The notes under the pieces: generated by a model
Database searches by the model: none
The model's input: the letters and a program-made list of their open reading frames with translations, nothing else
Told to the model about the DNA's origin: nothing
DNA from: Dicaeum eximium
Lineage: Eukaryota > Chordata > Aves > Passeriformes > Dicaeidae
NCBI GenBank assembly: GCA_013396995.1
Contig: VWZP01007940.1
Span: 2,217,431 to 2,281,430 of the forward strand
DNA length: 64,000 nucleotides
Reading direction: 5' to 3'
Shown: positions 1 to 11,678 of the stretch, piece after piece
Layout of the letters: each line of letters starts with the position of its first letter
Position numbering within the stretch: position 1 is the stretch's first letter
Position numbers and translations under genes: made by a program

Positions 1-3000
1 TAGTCTCTTAAAATAAGGCAGATAACCAAATAGAGAATGACAAAAACAGACAAGGAGCAAAAAAGATTATGACAGACAGGCTCTCTTATGAAATAGGGCA
101 ACATGGTTACTATAGTGTATTCTGTATATATATAAACATCCAATACTATCCAGTTCATACCATCAGTTATGTGACTTGTCAAGCTAGGAGTTTCCAAAAG
201 CTACTCCTTTGTTCAACTCCTCTTCAGAGTTTATTCTACCAGCAGTTAAGAAAGATCCTGATAACGCCCTTGCAGAAAGTCAGCTCATCTCAAGGATAAG
301 ACTCGAGGTTATGATCTATATCAAAAGCGTCACTATCAAGTCTATAGCTGCTTTTATTATTCTGAAAAGACATTCTTCCTGTTAAATGTCAAGCTTCTGT
401 AAAATGATCCCATCCCATGTAGGGGCAAAGAACAATGTGGCTCCACTACAGACAGGGTCCTAACTATTATGAAAAATCACGGTATTACACTGAAATCTTT
501 GGGAGTGCTCTAATCTTGCTCCAGGAGAAGACTGTTCTTCCCTCCTATGGATAAATCCTTTTGTATTTAACTGCATTAGGGATAAATGGATGAATGTTTA
601 TTTACAGACATTTTGCAGCACTCACAGACGATATTATTTCCTACTTCCACCTCTCATTCAAGCATTCAGTACAAGCCCCTCTTCAGCTGTGGGTGCCACT
701 TGGCAAAGAGTACTTCACGCCTCAATAGCAAGTTATAACAAAAGTGCCAGCAGTCTGCATATTGCCATTTTCCTTCCTACTTGATTCAGAAACCACTCAT
801 TGTTGAACAAATAGCTGACCTGCCTCCACTTCATGTGTACTGATTCCAGACCTGGCAGTTAGCTCCAAACACTATGTACAGAGCCAGCCTCAAATTCCTT
901 CCAAAATAATTATGCTTTTAATAACATTAGATAATGTCAAACATTAACAAACATTAACACTGATTAACATGAGAAGAGAGGGAAGAAAAAATGTTTAATA
1001 TTGCCTCCTCTATATGTTGAACATCTGTTCAGACGCTATTCTAAAACTTTAAGATAATGATTCCTTATTTGAGACTTCATACAGTACAGTTTAGCAAACA
1101 AACTTGGGAAATCAGACATTTGGCCAGCCATAGCCACAGGCAAATGCTGGATCTGTAATTGCAATTATGTCATTTTCATGGATATAATTGTATACATACA
1201 CATGAAAGTCATGCACATTACCTTAGATTAAAATATTATCAGATCTTACAAATTAGGCTCACTGATGTCTCGTCATTAAAGTAGGTGTTCTAACAAAAAC
1301 TCAACAGAGTCAAGCGATTTAAAAGATTTCTGCTGTGTGGGATTTATAGTAAGATAAAATCCCCTTAAAGAATGAAAAAGCACTATGCCATTAGTGATGA
1401 TGCATCTCAAATGAGATTTAAGTGCAAGACTTTCAGATCCTTTTGTTGCTAAAACCCCCATGTCATCACTTTCAGGAGTTATAAAGCTTCAGTTCCCTGC
1501 ACAAACTCTCTCTATTCCATTAATTTACATTTGAATAAATTTCCCTCTGCTTTTCAATTACATGTAACACTCATTGCTTTTCTTAGAAGCCTTTATAACG
1601 TTGCAGTCAGCAATTGCTCCACTGTATTGTCAGAGACAGCTGTCCTACAGAGGTAAACGAAATGGTATTTGCCTGTAACAGCATTAGGATCATTTGGGAG
1701 GCAAAGCGCTAAAATGCACTGCTATCCTTCTCACATAATTTATGAGAGACATATTTTCACATTTACACTACTTCGAGTCATATTCCCCACTCATTTACCA
1801 TTGTAAATCCAACTTGCATATTTAAAAGGGAAAAATGTGCAGAGCACAATACAGTACTCACTAAATGCAACATAGAAATGAATAATTACCATTTCTCATT
1901 AATTTTCAGTATTTGCTGTACTAGAAAACAATAAACAACTGGATCTGGAAATACCATTTTACTCCATGTTTAGTAAAAATGTCTGTAATAATTTTCTGAG
2001 CTATTTAAATTCAACATTTTCTACTCAGTCTTACTTCATGGTGAAGGAAAAACTAATTTAGAAGGGAGGAAAGGAGCAATGATTATTTCCAACACTTCCC
2101 TTGGAGGCAAAGAAATGTTTACAGTATCATCTGAGTAGATCAATTATCTTGTGGCTGAGGTAAACTAGTGGCACATGCTAGCTGAGAAGAATACCTGAGT
2201 GACAGTCCTCCAGTTGCCCTGGAGTCAGATATTTGTATTAGCATTGCCTGGAATTTCCGTCTGATATGGATGTCACCTCATGAACTTCTGGGAATTGGCA
2301 GGAAAATTAGTCCAGCTGGAGATTCTGTTCTTATGTTTTTAATGTGGGAAATGTTAAATTATCTGAGAAAAGTGAAGACAATTTATGTACAATGAATGAG
2401 ACTTAGCTCTCTGACTTAACTGATCTTTGTAACACTTGGGCAATAAATCACTATGTTGAATGTGAGCCTTGCTTCCTAAATTGTAAATACTTGTGGAATG
2501 ACTAACATTGTCTTGGGTTTGGCTTTTCTGTGTGTGCAGTGTACACAGCTACAATTCATTCCTTTAAATTTATGAAGAGAAATTTCTGTTACTAAAATCA
2601 GAAGGATAACTTAGCAGCACTATTTTTCCACAGACTCCAAAAGGAGCCAGTAGTGATCAGCTCAGATGTGGACAACTAACGTTTCATCTGATGATTCCCA
2701 CCATAGGAATTAGCATTCTCTAATTTATTTAAGCATTGACTTTTCTCATCTACTTCCAGTTTCTGATTATCAGAGAACTGGATATATTAAAAAGGAGTGC
2801 CTAACTTGGATATGTTTGTGTTTTGTTTGTGCATCATTGTCTCAACTGTATTCCCAGAGAAACAGCAACAGAACGCTTTCCAAAATTGCTCATATTTATT
2901 CTCTCTATGGAGCTATCTGTCTTGATTTTCTCAAATACCTCAAGAACCAGATAATATTTTTGATAGGTCATGACCAATACTCTGAATGGAGAGTTCATAC

Positions 3001-3810
3001 AGTTCCTGGTCTTAATAATGAATGGATATGGGGCAACTAACATACTTTCTCTATTGGTATGTTCTCACAGACCATGGAGAAAAAGTACCAGGGTTTGGCC
3101 TAAATATCTTTTCATCCCCTTTTTCCAGCAAAATTACAATATATATATAACCAATTATATTGCAACTATTGCAAGGTAGTTGTTTGTAGCTAAAATTCTG
3201 TATTAAGCCGTCAGCTGTTTTACAAAACAATCTCCTTAAAATAAAAATCACATTTATTTCATTTTTAGCTATAATCGGCTAAGAAAACTGGTGGTTTACC
3301 TGCAACTGTAAAGTTTTGTATTAATATGTAGGATCATCAGCTCTTCTGGTCATTTTCTTGGTTATAATAAATAGATAAACAGCAAAACTATGTCAGAGAT
3401 ATTTAATTCCCAAATATGGGGAGAGGAACTCCCTGGAATGTCCCTGACAGACCATAGTCATTCATTGTGTCTTTCTCATGGCACTTTCTCAGACATCCGC
3501 AGATCTTACTCAGCAACTCATTTACCTGTGTTCTGACTTTTTGACCAAATGAGCCCTACCACTCGTGTGGGTCATTTTATCTTGTTCAAAATCTCAAAAT
3601 GAATTCTCACTGTGAGTTATGTATGACTCTTGTCAATCCAAGCAAAATTTTTAAAAAAACAAATCCATTGATTCAATAGCCATTATCTTTGGAGTAAATT
3701 AGAGCTGCTCTAACATTATAAAGATTGCCAGGAGATTTGTTAGACTCAATTTTTCCACCAGAAATAAGTCCAAACAAAACTGTTCTTCTGCATATTCAAC
3801 CAGGACCACC
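1..3810. other. Non-coding AT-rich DNA, nothing recognised
   Basis: Stops are frequent in all six frames; the few open frames are under 80 codons and show no family resemblance. I see no LINE, LTR or long simple repeat. Single-copy intergenic or intronic sequence is the simplest reading. Confidence 0.6.
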
Positions 3811-4240
3811 TGTTGTGTGTTGCCACAAAGGCACTTAGAGTGTGGTAGCTGCAGCATCAGAACTTCACCAGTAAGTGAAATAATTTCCCAACTTTATTTA
3901 CTGTGCTGGAGGGGGATGGTGGGTGCACATCAATTTCTGCCCCATGTGAAGTACACGCTGTCTGTACTGACACATTCACCAAAACCAGGGTCTCTGGTCC
4001 ATTTGTGATTGGTACCATAGGCTCAGGAACAGGACTCCATCTGGTTGACGTGTCCATGTCTTGGCTGGTGGTCTGGCCTTTACATTTAGTAGGCATTTGG
4101 CTTATCCTTCTGCACCAGGTTGGATATATAAATAGATATCTTCCCCCCCACCAAAGAGTTACTATTTTTCAGTGGTTTGTTTTCTACCTCAGGAGGTCAC
4201 CAATAGCCTCATCATTCCTATTGCTCCAAGGCAATCTCTG
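3811..4240 (-). other. Stop-poor segment with weak LTR-like signals
   Basis: Two overlapping open frames lie on opposite strands (plus 3903-4241, 112 codons; minus 3857-4096, 79 codons), without recognisable domains. Read on the minus strand there is a TATA-like box at about 4124-4131 and an AATAAA at 3893-3898, about 230 bp downstream. The minus-strand 3' side ends with a run finishing in CA at 3811. That order (TATA, polyadenylation signal, CA end) is what a retroviral LTR has, but I could not find a matching TG start or a target-site duplication. It may be an eroded LTR or chance. Confidence 0.2.
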
Positions 4241-4408
4241 ATTTTCTGTAGGTAACTTACCTGGGTTAGTACCACATTCTATTCTACCCCAAATGGGCAA
4301 TATGGGGTACAGCCACGATTGTGGTTGTTCTTTTTTGTTACTTTTCTGTGCCTACCCAGACCATTACAGGAAGGCAGATGTAGGCTGTGTATTTTGGGTG
4401 AGCTACAA

Positions 4409-4422
4409 ACACACACACACAC
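4409..4422. repeat. Short (AC)7 microsatellite
   Basis: Seven uninterrupted AC units are visible. The array is too short to be strongly length-polymorphic. Confidence 0.8.
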
Positions 4423-7347
4423 ATCCTGGCCAAATGTACTTGGTTCATTTTCACAGCACATACCAGTCATCTAATGAGTTTCAACTGGTCAGATGCAGCC
4501 AAGCTCTTGCTTACCTGAGTGATGTTTTCAAGTAGACTTTATCCCACGACACTCACTTGTGAGCTCCTGAAAAAAAAAGAAAAAGGTGAATTAATAAAGA
4601 GTTAAGCACAGAGGAGCAGAGAACTGTACTACCAAACAGGTATCTCTATAATGCATGTGTATTCAGATGTCACCATTTAGAGGGCATCCCCTGTAATTCA
4701 TAAATGGTTCTATACCAATTCAATCTTTGATAAAGGCAATCCACTAAACAGGAAAACCTGAATGACTCATGTTTTTCATCACTGCTATGATTATAATTGG
4801 TTATAATTTTTTCTGCCTTTTACTAACTGTCCTGAAAGGAAAAAAAAAGCCTGAAATTGGCAACTTCAAAACTCCTTTCAGAGATGGGAAGCATTACTGT
4901 TACTGTATTTGTAGGTACTTGTTATTTAATTTGTAAGCTGAATGTGGAGAAGATGACTACTTTTTGCCATGAAATAAATCCAAATAAATTTACCATACAT
5001 TCAGTATAGATAATCTGCTCTATAAAAATAGCCTGCTTTTTTGCTTGTAATTTTGCCTTAATTCTTACATTCTTCCATCTGAAAGTAGCAAGAGACCTTG
5101 AATATATGTGTATTATGTGAGGGTTTGGTGAATGTCACCCATTTCCTTTAAGTGTGTTCAAACCAGTGAAATACTAATGAGGCAGAAAGTTACACCTAAC
5201 AATATATATCAGACTGCATCAAATGAAGGTTAAAGAAATTGTGAATAAAATATCCTTGAGCTTAATATTCTTATAGTGTCCCTTGAAGCAAAAATTGCCA
5301 AATACATTGAAATCAGCGTTATTAACCAGCTGCCTCCTGGGACCCATGAAGTGCTCATATTCTGTGCAGGCTGCCAACACACATCAATTGCCTTATATGG
5401 TATTTGGTCTTTACATCCTATAAATTTAAAATATATCTAGCCCTATATGAAAAGCTATTTCTGTAATTCCAAGACATTTGTATTCCAACGCAAAGTGCCA
5501 GTTCAATACAAAAAAGGACGTGTATGCCATTATGCACCAGCTGTCTCATCTAGCTGTTTGCAATTGCAAAATATAAAAAGGCCTTTATTAGACATGCAAA
5601 AATGAGATTAGAATCTGGACAGTTTTATGCTGAAAAGAATCTTTCTTGTAACTGCAGAGGAGCCATGTACTTTTAAGGATTTCTATCCAGAGCACTGACT
5701 GGAAAGGTCATTTTTAGAGGTCTCTGCTTGCTTTGAAACATAAGTGCTCTCTGTTCTGGTGTCTTTATGAGATATTTTGTGTATGGCCAGGGAAACAAAA
5801 TGTGCTGAGAGAGAATTATTGCACCAAGAGAAAAGAAAGATAGAAGGGCAAGAAAAGACTTATAATATGGTACCTATCCCCATAACCTAAATTTCCCTGC
5901 CACCAACAAACATCAAACCATGAACCCAAAGTCTTTTCCTTTTTTAAGCTGGGGTGTGTGAGGCAGTATGTGCAGAATAGATGTATAGAAATTCGAAAGA
6001 GGTGTGAAAGGACTAAATGTCATTGAATTATAAATTATTAAGATGTGATATTGTAACTGTAAAATCCTAATACCAAACTTTATGTTTTAGTCCACCGTGT
6101 GGTGTCACAAAGTTTTAGCATCTGGTCATTCTTCACTTTATTACAGGAATTCATGACGTAATCCATATCCACACTTATTTGACGAGAGTATGTGAAGCCC
6201 AAGCAGATGCTGTGCATTAATTTAGGACGTAGAAATATACATTATAAACATTAGTTTGCAAACATGCTGTGGTTCCATAGGTCTAACAGAGTTGCAGATT
6301 TATAAATTGGCACTTGCATTTGCTATCAGTTGCTGGGAGCTTCCCCCTTTGAACAATGACTGATGACATATAGGACTTGATCACAAGAAGTGCAGTTGCA
6401 ATATTATTCACATACTGATAGCAACTGTCATTTAAAAGCAGAAAGAAATGCTACAAGATTATTTTTGATGCTTTTAATCACCAAGATTTTTACATGTTGT
6501 CTTAATGTACTAAGAGTAGTTTTGGTACATATGCAGTTAAGACCTCCCTAAACTGACTGATTTCTTGAATGAAGCACTATAGTTGAGCATTAAGCTTATC
6601 AAGTCTTTCCAAAGAGTAGGAAACCACTCTCCTTCAGGTGAGGAAAAGAACACCATCTGGTGAGCCTTCATGGGTTTCCTGATGCTGGTAAAACATTGAG
6701 GCAGTGAAAAGGCAAGCAAACAAAACCATTTTTTTTATAAACAATACAGCACTGAAGTAAATTTAAGCTCAGAAGAAACGAAGTTTAACATGCTCTGCAA
6801 TGGAAAGCCGTTACATCAAAACAGATTAAATTTTGTAACACGAGTTACGGGTTTTGCTGCTCCATGTTGAAATAAGAAGTTAATATGGCATTGTGAGTTT
6901 TTGTTTTTAAGAAACACAGAAACAAGTGTAATATATTGGTTTGAATAACTGATCAAGAAACATTTACACTTGTCCTGCAATGGTGATTGTTCCCAGCAAT
7001 TACCTGAGGAAGATGGGACAAGCACAGAAATTGACACAAAACAATCCATAATGAAGACAATCACAATACATTAAGTAATTTTTATTAATGTGTAAATACA
7101 ACTGCTTAACTATTATTACATAAAAGGAGACAGATACCCACCACCAGCTATGTTTTGATATACTGTTAATTGTATTTGCACAAATTTGATACTATATGTG
7201 TTTTTATATATGGGTTTATGTACATGTCATTAGATGACCAGGATGAAAAAACAAGCAGATAAAAAGCATTTTATAGAAATAACCATTACCAGACATACCT
7301 ATCAGAACCATTACACAGTGTATCAAAAATATACATTAGTTCAATAT

Positions 7348-7400
7348 TAAAAAAAACCAACAACCAACCAAAAAAAAAAAAAAAACACCAAAAACAACCC
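7348..7400. repeat. A-rich low-complexity tract (A/CAA/CCAA)
   Basis: About 50 bases are made almost wholly of A with interspersed C in CCAA and CAAAA blocks. It could be an eroded poly-A tail or simple-sequence expansion; no element body is recognisable on either side. Confidence 0.7.
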
Positions 7401-7687
7401 ACTATGTACCAAGAATTTTTGGTAGCTATTTTCAAATTTTGGAAATGTATTGTTAACATTGTACTGCTTTGTGGGGAAAACTGGTGATTAAGTCCAGTAA
7501 TATACCGTTCAAGATTTATGTCTCCTCTAGGTTAATAATACTACTTATACCACGTAATTATTACATTTGATCTGTTTAAGACTTTCAAAAAATTTTTCTC
7601 AGTGACTTAATACTCACAGCTAAAGTGATCTCTTAGAAAGCTATTTAAACCACAAAATAGTGGGTTTTACTCAAAAATAACTAAAGA

Positions 7688-7720
7688 GTTTTAATTCCTT
7701 TTTTGCAAAGGAATTAAAAC
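7688..7720. repeat. Perfect inverted repeat, 14-bp stem with 5-nt loop
   Basis: The arm at 7688-7701 is exactly reverse-complementary to the arm at 7707-7720, with TTTGC between them. The stem is mostly A/T with two central G/C pairs. There is no T-tract or neighbouring gene that would make it a terminator, and it is too short for a microRNA precursor. Confidence 0.8.
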
Positions 7721-9589
7721 AATATAAAGAAAAACTGCTATGCCTTTCTCAAATAATTTCATCTTTCTATTAATTTCAAAGCACTTTTCAATTGCAATGC
7801 AAATATCAACTATATCCTCAGCTGCCCTGTGATATCAGCCCACATTGTATGCAAGGTATAATTTCAAAGCAGATTTTTGATGATTTCTCCTGTGCAGCTC
7901 TCTAACTTTGGAGAATTTCCTTCTTACATATTGACTCATTACCCACTCTATCATCTTTTCTCTAATGCCAGTAGAAACTTTGGCAACAGTCATGCTGCTG
8001 AAACGTTCAGCCTAATGTCTTTGATGATGACTGATGGTGTCAGAGAGCCCCTTTAGCCTCTCTCATTCACATGTATCTCCTGTTCTGTGCAGCTCTGTAC
8101 CTCTGAGCACGTGTGTCTGTATGGCTGCTGCGAGTTCTCTGGAGCTTCTTCTTTGGCATGAAAGGCACAGCACAATGGCACTGTGGTCAGGAATGGTGTT
8201 TCTTGAGGTGCTCTGACTCTGCACCTACGTAGGAATGCTTCCATTCCTGCCTTAAAAGAGCACAAGCTTTCCTGTATTTTGTCTTCCTCTCTTCAATCAC
8301 CTGCCACCGTCCTCTCTCAAAATTCTTCCCTAGCTGCTTATCACATCCTTTATATTTGTATTTTGATATTATCTTTCATATATTTTGTATTCGGTTTGGA
8401 AACATAAACCTGGCGGGCAGATAGGAAACAATGAGGGAGCTGTTAACTGGAAAAATCCTTTGGTCCTGTCAGCTTTAGAAAAAAAGAATAATCAAACTGA
8501 TAAGCTGTGATTTATCAGGTTTATGGAGCTTTATTAACTGAGGTTAAAAAAAAGTACTAATCCATAAGCAGTTTCTACTGAAGTACTGCAACATCACCAC
8601 CAGAAAATTACATTGTTCCTTCTGAGCTTTGATGCCAGCAGAAATCCCTGTAAGAACTATTAGTCTTGTGTTGGCTATCAGGCTACATTGAGATTATCAG
8701 ATACCAATAATAATTATATCTTCCCCCCTAGGATTACTTCATGTCAAATTGATAACTAGAAAATTGCTTGTTTCAGCAGAAATCAAAAGACAAAAATTAA
8801 CATTTTTCATTTCTGTAATTAAGGAAGCACTTTTATAAAGGCAGACCTTTCTAAAATCAAGTCTGGCAGAGAAATTATTTGCAAATGAGCTTAACAATTA
8901 AGCCATCTTTGAAAAGCCTCTTTAATCATCACATTTACATAATTATTTTTATATCTATCCTATAACACATGTAAAGTACCTTCGACTACTGACTAAAACA
9001 TCTCTGTCAATTCCACATTTACTGTACCAGGAAGATGAAAATTACCTGAAAAATATTTAAAACCTTATTTTAATAGAAATAGCTCCTCACAAATGTCTTA
9101 TCAGCTCTAATCATCATTCCACCATAGATACCAAATTAACTTGTCACTGAATTCCAATTCTCTAATTTCAACCAATTGACAGAAACTAATTGTATTCATC
9201 AGTATCAAAGACAAATCTTTCCAGATCTTGCTAAACCTAAATTATTAGTAGCTGGTACTAAACTACGTGCACAGGGTTTAGGGCCATTGTCTTTGAATGG
9301 ACCAGCATTCTCTTCAAAATGTGATAAGAATTACAGGCTCCAAAAGAGATCTCTGTAAAATAATTTTCCAATATTATGGTAATTTTGTTCCTGAATAAAA
9401 TGAGGAACATGACAGTCAAAAGCAGAAGGTTACAATGAGAGTCTTTCAATATTTGACAGCAGATATCTACCACCCACAATGAACTGGCGACAAAAGGAAA
9501 TTACCTCTTAGGTATTTTTTTCGGGTCATTTAAGAAAGCTTAGTTTTCAAAATTTAATATGAAAATTATCAGAAAGTTTGTATAGAAGC

Positions 9590-9880
9590 TATATACTCCA
9601 GGATTCTGATCTATTCCTGCTACCCCTTATAAAGGCCTGGGTAATTACACTGACAAATCCAAGTACGGCTTCAAGAGCCGTCATTGAATAAATCAGGAAA
9701 GATTATCATTACACAGAGGCTTCCTAACAAAACAGCTGGATGCAGAAAAGGGACAAGAGGGCCAGTCTATTTGTAAAAGACACTTTGCTGATGAAAGGTG
9801 ATTGGCCCACATTTTGAATTCTTTTTAATACATAAAGAAATAAATGCAAATTCCATCGAGGCTATGTAGGCTCATAATAA
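9590..9880. promoter_or_regulatory. Candidate regulatory block (octamer and inverted CCAAT)
   Basis: An exact octamer ATGCAAAT, the POU-factor consensus, lies at 9844-9851, and an ATTGG (CCAAT on the minus strand) at 9801-9805. Several homeobox-like ATTA/TAAT cores lie around them. The block is non-repetitive and less AT-biased than its flanks. Such motifs occur by chance every few kilobases, so a regulatory role is only inferred. Confidence 0.2.
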
Positions 9881-10256
9881 TGTAACAAAAAACTTCAGCC
9901 ACACTACAGACACTATGGTTTTGATAACACAAAACAGATCAAAATCCAAGCTGCCTAAACAGCAACTCCAAATAGACCATGTGGGAATTTTGGCTTGTAC
10001 AAATGCACAGTGTCGTGTGCCTTGGCTGCTTGCATTCAGAGCCATCTGTGAAGCAGGCAGAAAGCCTTATTGCAACTCAGCATGCCAGTGTCACAGGAGC
10101 TCCAGTGCCAGCCTAAGAGAGCTTTAGACAGGCAATCTGCATGGCTGCCCTGAGTGCTGTCTATCCTGCACAAAGCAACTCTTTGTCTTTGCTAGTCTAG
10201 ATAAAGCAACAGATAGACTTTGCATGAGCAATGCAATAGATGGTATGCGTATGAAT

Positions 10257-10320
10257 TGGGATGGGATGGGATGGGATGGGATGGGATGGGATGGGATGGG
10301 ATGGGATGGGATGGTGTGGG
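10257..10320. repeat. (ATGGG)n pentanucleotide microsatellite
   Basis: About eleven ATGGG units run from 10257 to 10313 without interruption, followed by an ATGGTGTGGG variant end. The open frames seen here on both strands (GWDGM-type and PSHPI-type peptides) are read-through of the repeat and not genes. Confidence 0.95.
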
Positions 10321-11166
10321 ATGAACGGTACACACATGTACTCCAATATACACAGAATGTATATATGCTGTGTTTGAGCACACACCTGCAAAGCACACAT
10401 ATTTGTATGATCAAGGAACATTTTTGAATTTTAAGGGCTCTTTGGCAACTAAGAGAATCTTCATTCTAATTATCATACAGAATATTAGCATATGTGCCAG
10501 AAGTTACAAAAATCATGAAGCCTATGTGTGTTTTATTAGTATGTTAATAAATTCTTAGTACAAATGGGTACATGTTATCTTGGGATATGGATATCTGAAA
10601 ACATCATCACTGACATATGATTTAAAACATACATACATATATGGTATCATATGATATGAAAACCCTAGCTCTCTTTCAAGTGCTGCCAGAATTTTGCCTT
10701 CCTGAAAAGTTTACTTCTGCACTATGGTTGACAGAATGAAAATACATTATACATTACAGTGATAAAAAATATCACTAATCATGTTGTTTTAACTATGTGC
10801 TAGATCACAAATCAGGCTAATTTTATACTGGATTTTAATAAGAAAGTATTCTGTGCTTTTATATGTGTAGTATTTGGAGAACATGGTATGCTGATTTTAA
10901 GTTGTAGCTCAGGGCTTTAATAACAAACCTCCCAGGTAAAATATCAGTAATGACAGAAAAATGCAAAAGCCAACAGCAGTCTTTAAATCTTACGACAAAA
11001 AAATCTTACGACGAAAAGAGCATGGCATGGATTAAATAAACTAATATGAGAACAGATGGATCAATATTGTGACCTGCAACTGTTAATAGATAAAAAGACT
11101 TTCTAGTACAGTGAATATGTTATTATCACAAACTCTTCAAGCCCCGTATTAGGCTTCAAAAGGGAC
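10321..11166. other. Non-coding spacer
   Basis: AT-rich single-copy sequence lies between the pentanucleotide array and an LTR. No gene or repeat was recognised. Confidence 0.55.
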
Positions 11167-11678
11167 TGTCATGGCTTAACTCCAGCTGGCACCCCACACA
11201 GGCACTCTCTCACTTCCTCCCAGTGGGATGAGAGAGAGAATCAGAAAAATAAAAGTGAGAGAACTCGTGGGTTGAGGTAAGGACAGTTTGATGAGGAAAG
11301 TAAAACAAATGCACATACAAGCAAAGCAAAACTCAGAATTCACTCACCACTTCCCATGGGCAGATAGGTGTTCACACATCTCCAGGAAAGCATGGCTCCA
11401 TGAAGCACAGTGTTTACCTGGGAGAGAAAAACACCATCACTCCAAATGTCCCCCCTTCCTTCCTCTTCTCCCAGCTCCCCTCCCAGTCCCTTGTGCACCC
11501 TCAGCCTGCTCATAGGTGGGTGCTGTGATGGGCAGAAAAGGCTTGGCCCTGGGTACGCCCTGCTCAGCAGTGATGGAAGATCTTTGTGTTATCAACACTG
11601 CTTTCAGCACAAACTGAAAACACAGCCCCATACTCAGCTATGAAGAAAACTAACTCTATCCCAGTGTAAACCAGCATA
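11167..11678 (-). mobile_element. Old solo LTR of an avian endogenous retrovirus
   Basis: The plus-strand start (TGTCATGGCTTAAC) and the far end (CTCTATCCCAGTGTAAACCAGC) correspond, in reverse complement, to the 3' and 5' ends of a widespread avian ERV LTR family that I recognise from memory. Internal landmarks are also present: the segment with CTCGTGGGTTGAGG near 11263-11278, and the segment with GTGTTATCAACACTG near 11584-11600. Its length of about 512 bp is in the range of such LTRs. The minus-strand 5' dinucleotide appears mutated (TA instead of TG), no target-site duplication is visible, and the polyadenylation signal is degraded. No internal viral genes flank it, so it is a solo LTR, presumably old. 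Exact family name not assigned. Confidence 0.82.

Larger units (their letters stand above)
4425..10256. other. Non-coding stretch, no gene recognised
   Basis: No open frame here exceeds about 82 codons and none resembles a known family. The stretch contains an A-rich tract, a perfect short hairpin and a motif-bearing block, which are listed separately. Parts such as 5270-5640 and 6130-6430 are less repetitive and more compositionally balanced than their surroundings, which is compatible with conserved non-coding DNA but does not show it. Confidence 0.55.

Noticed and set aside
10124..10427. PSHPI-type and GWDGM-type repeat peptides
   Set aside because: Produced by the (ATGGG)n array.
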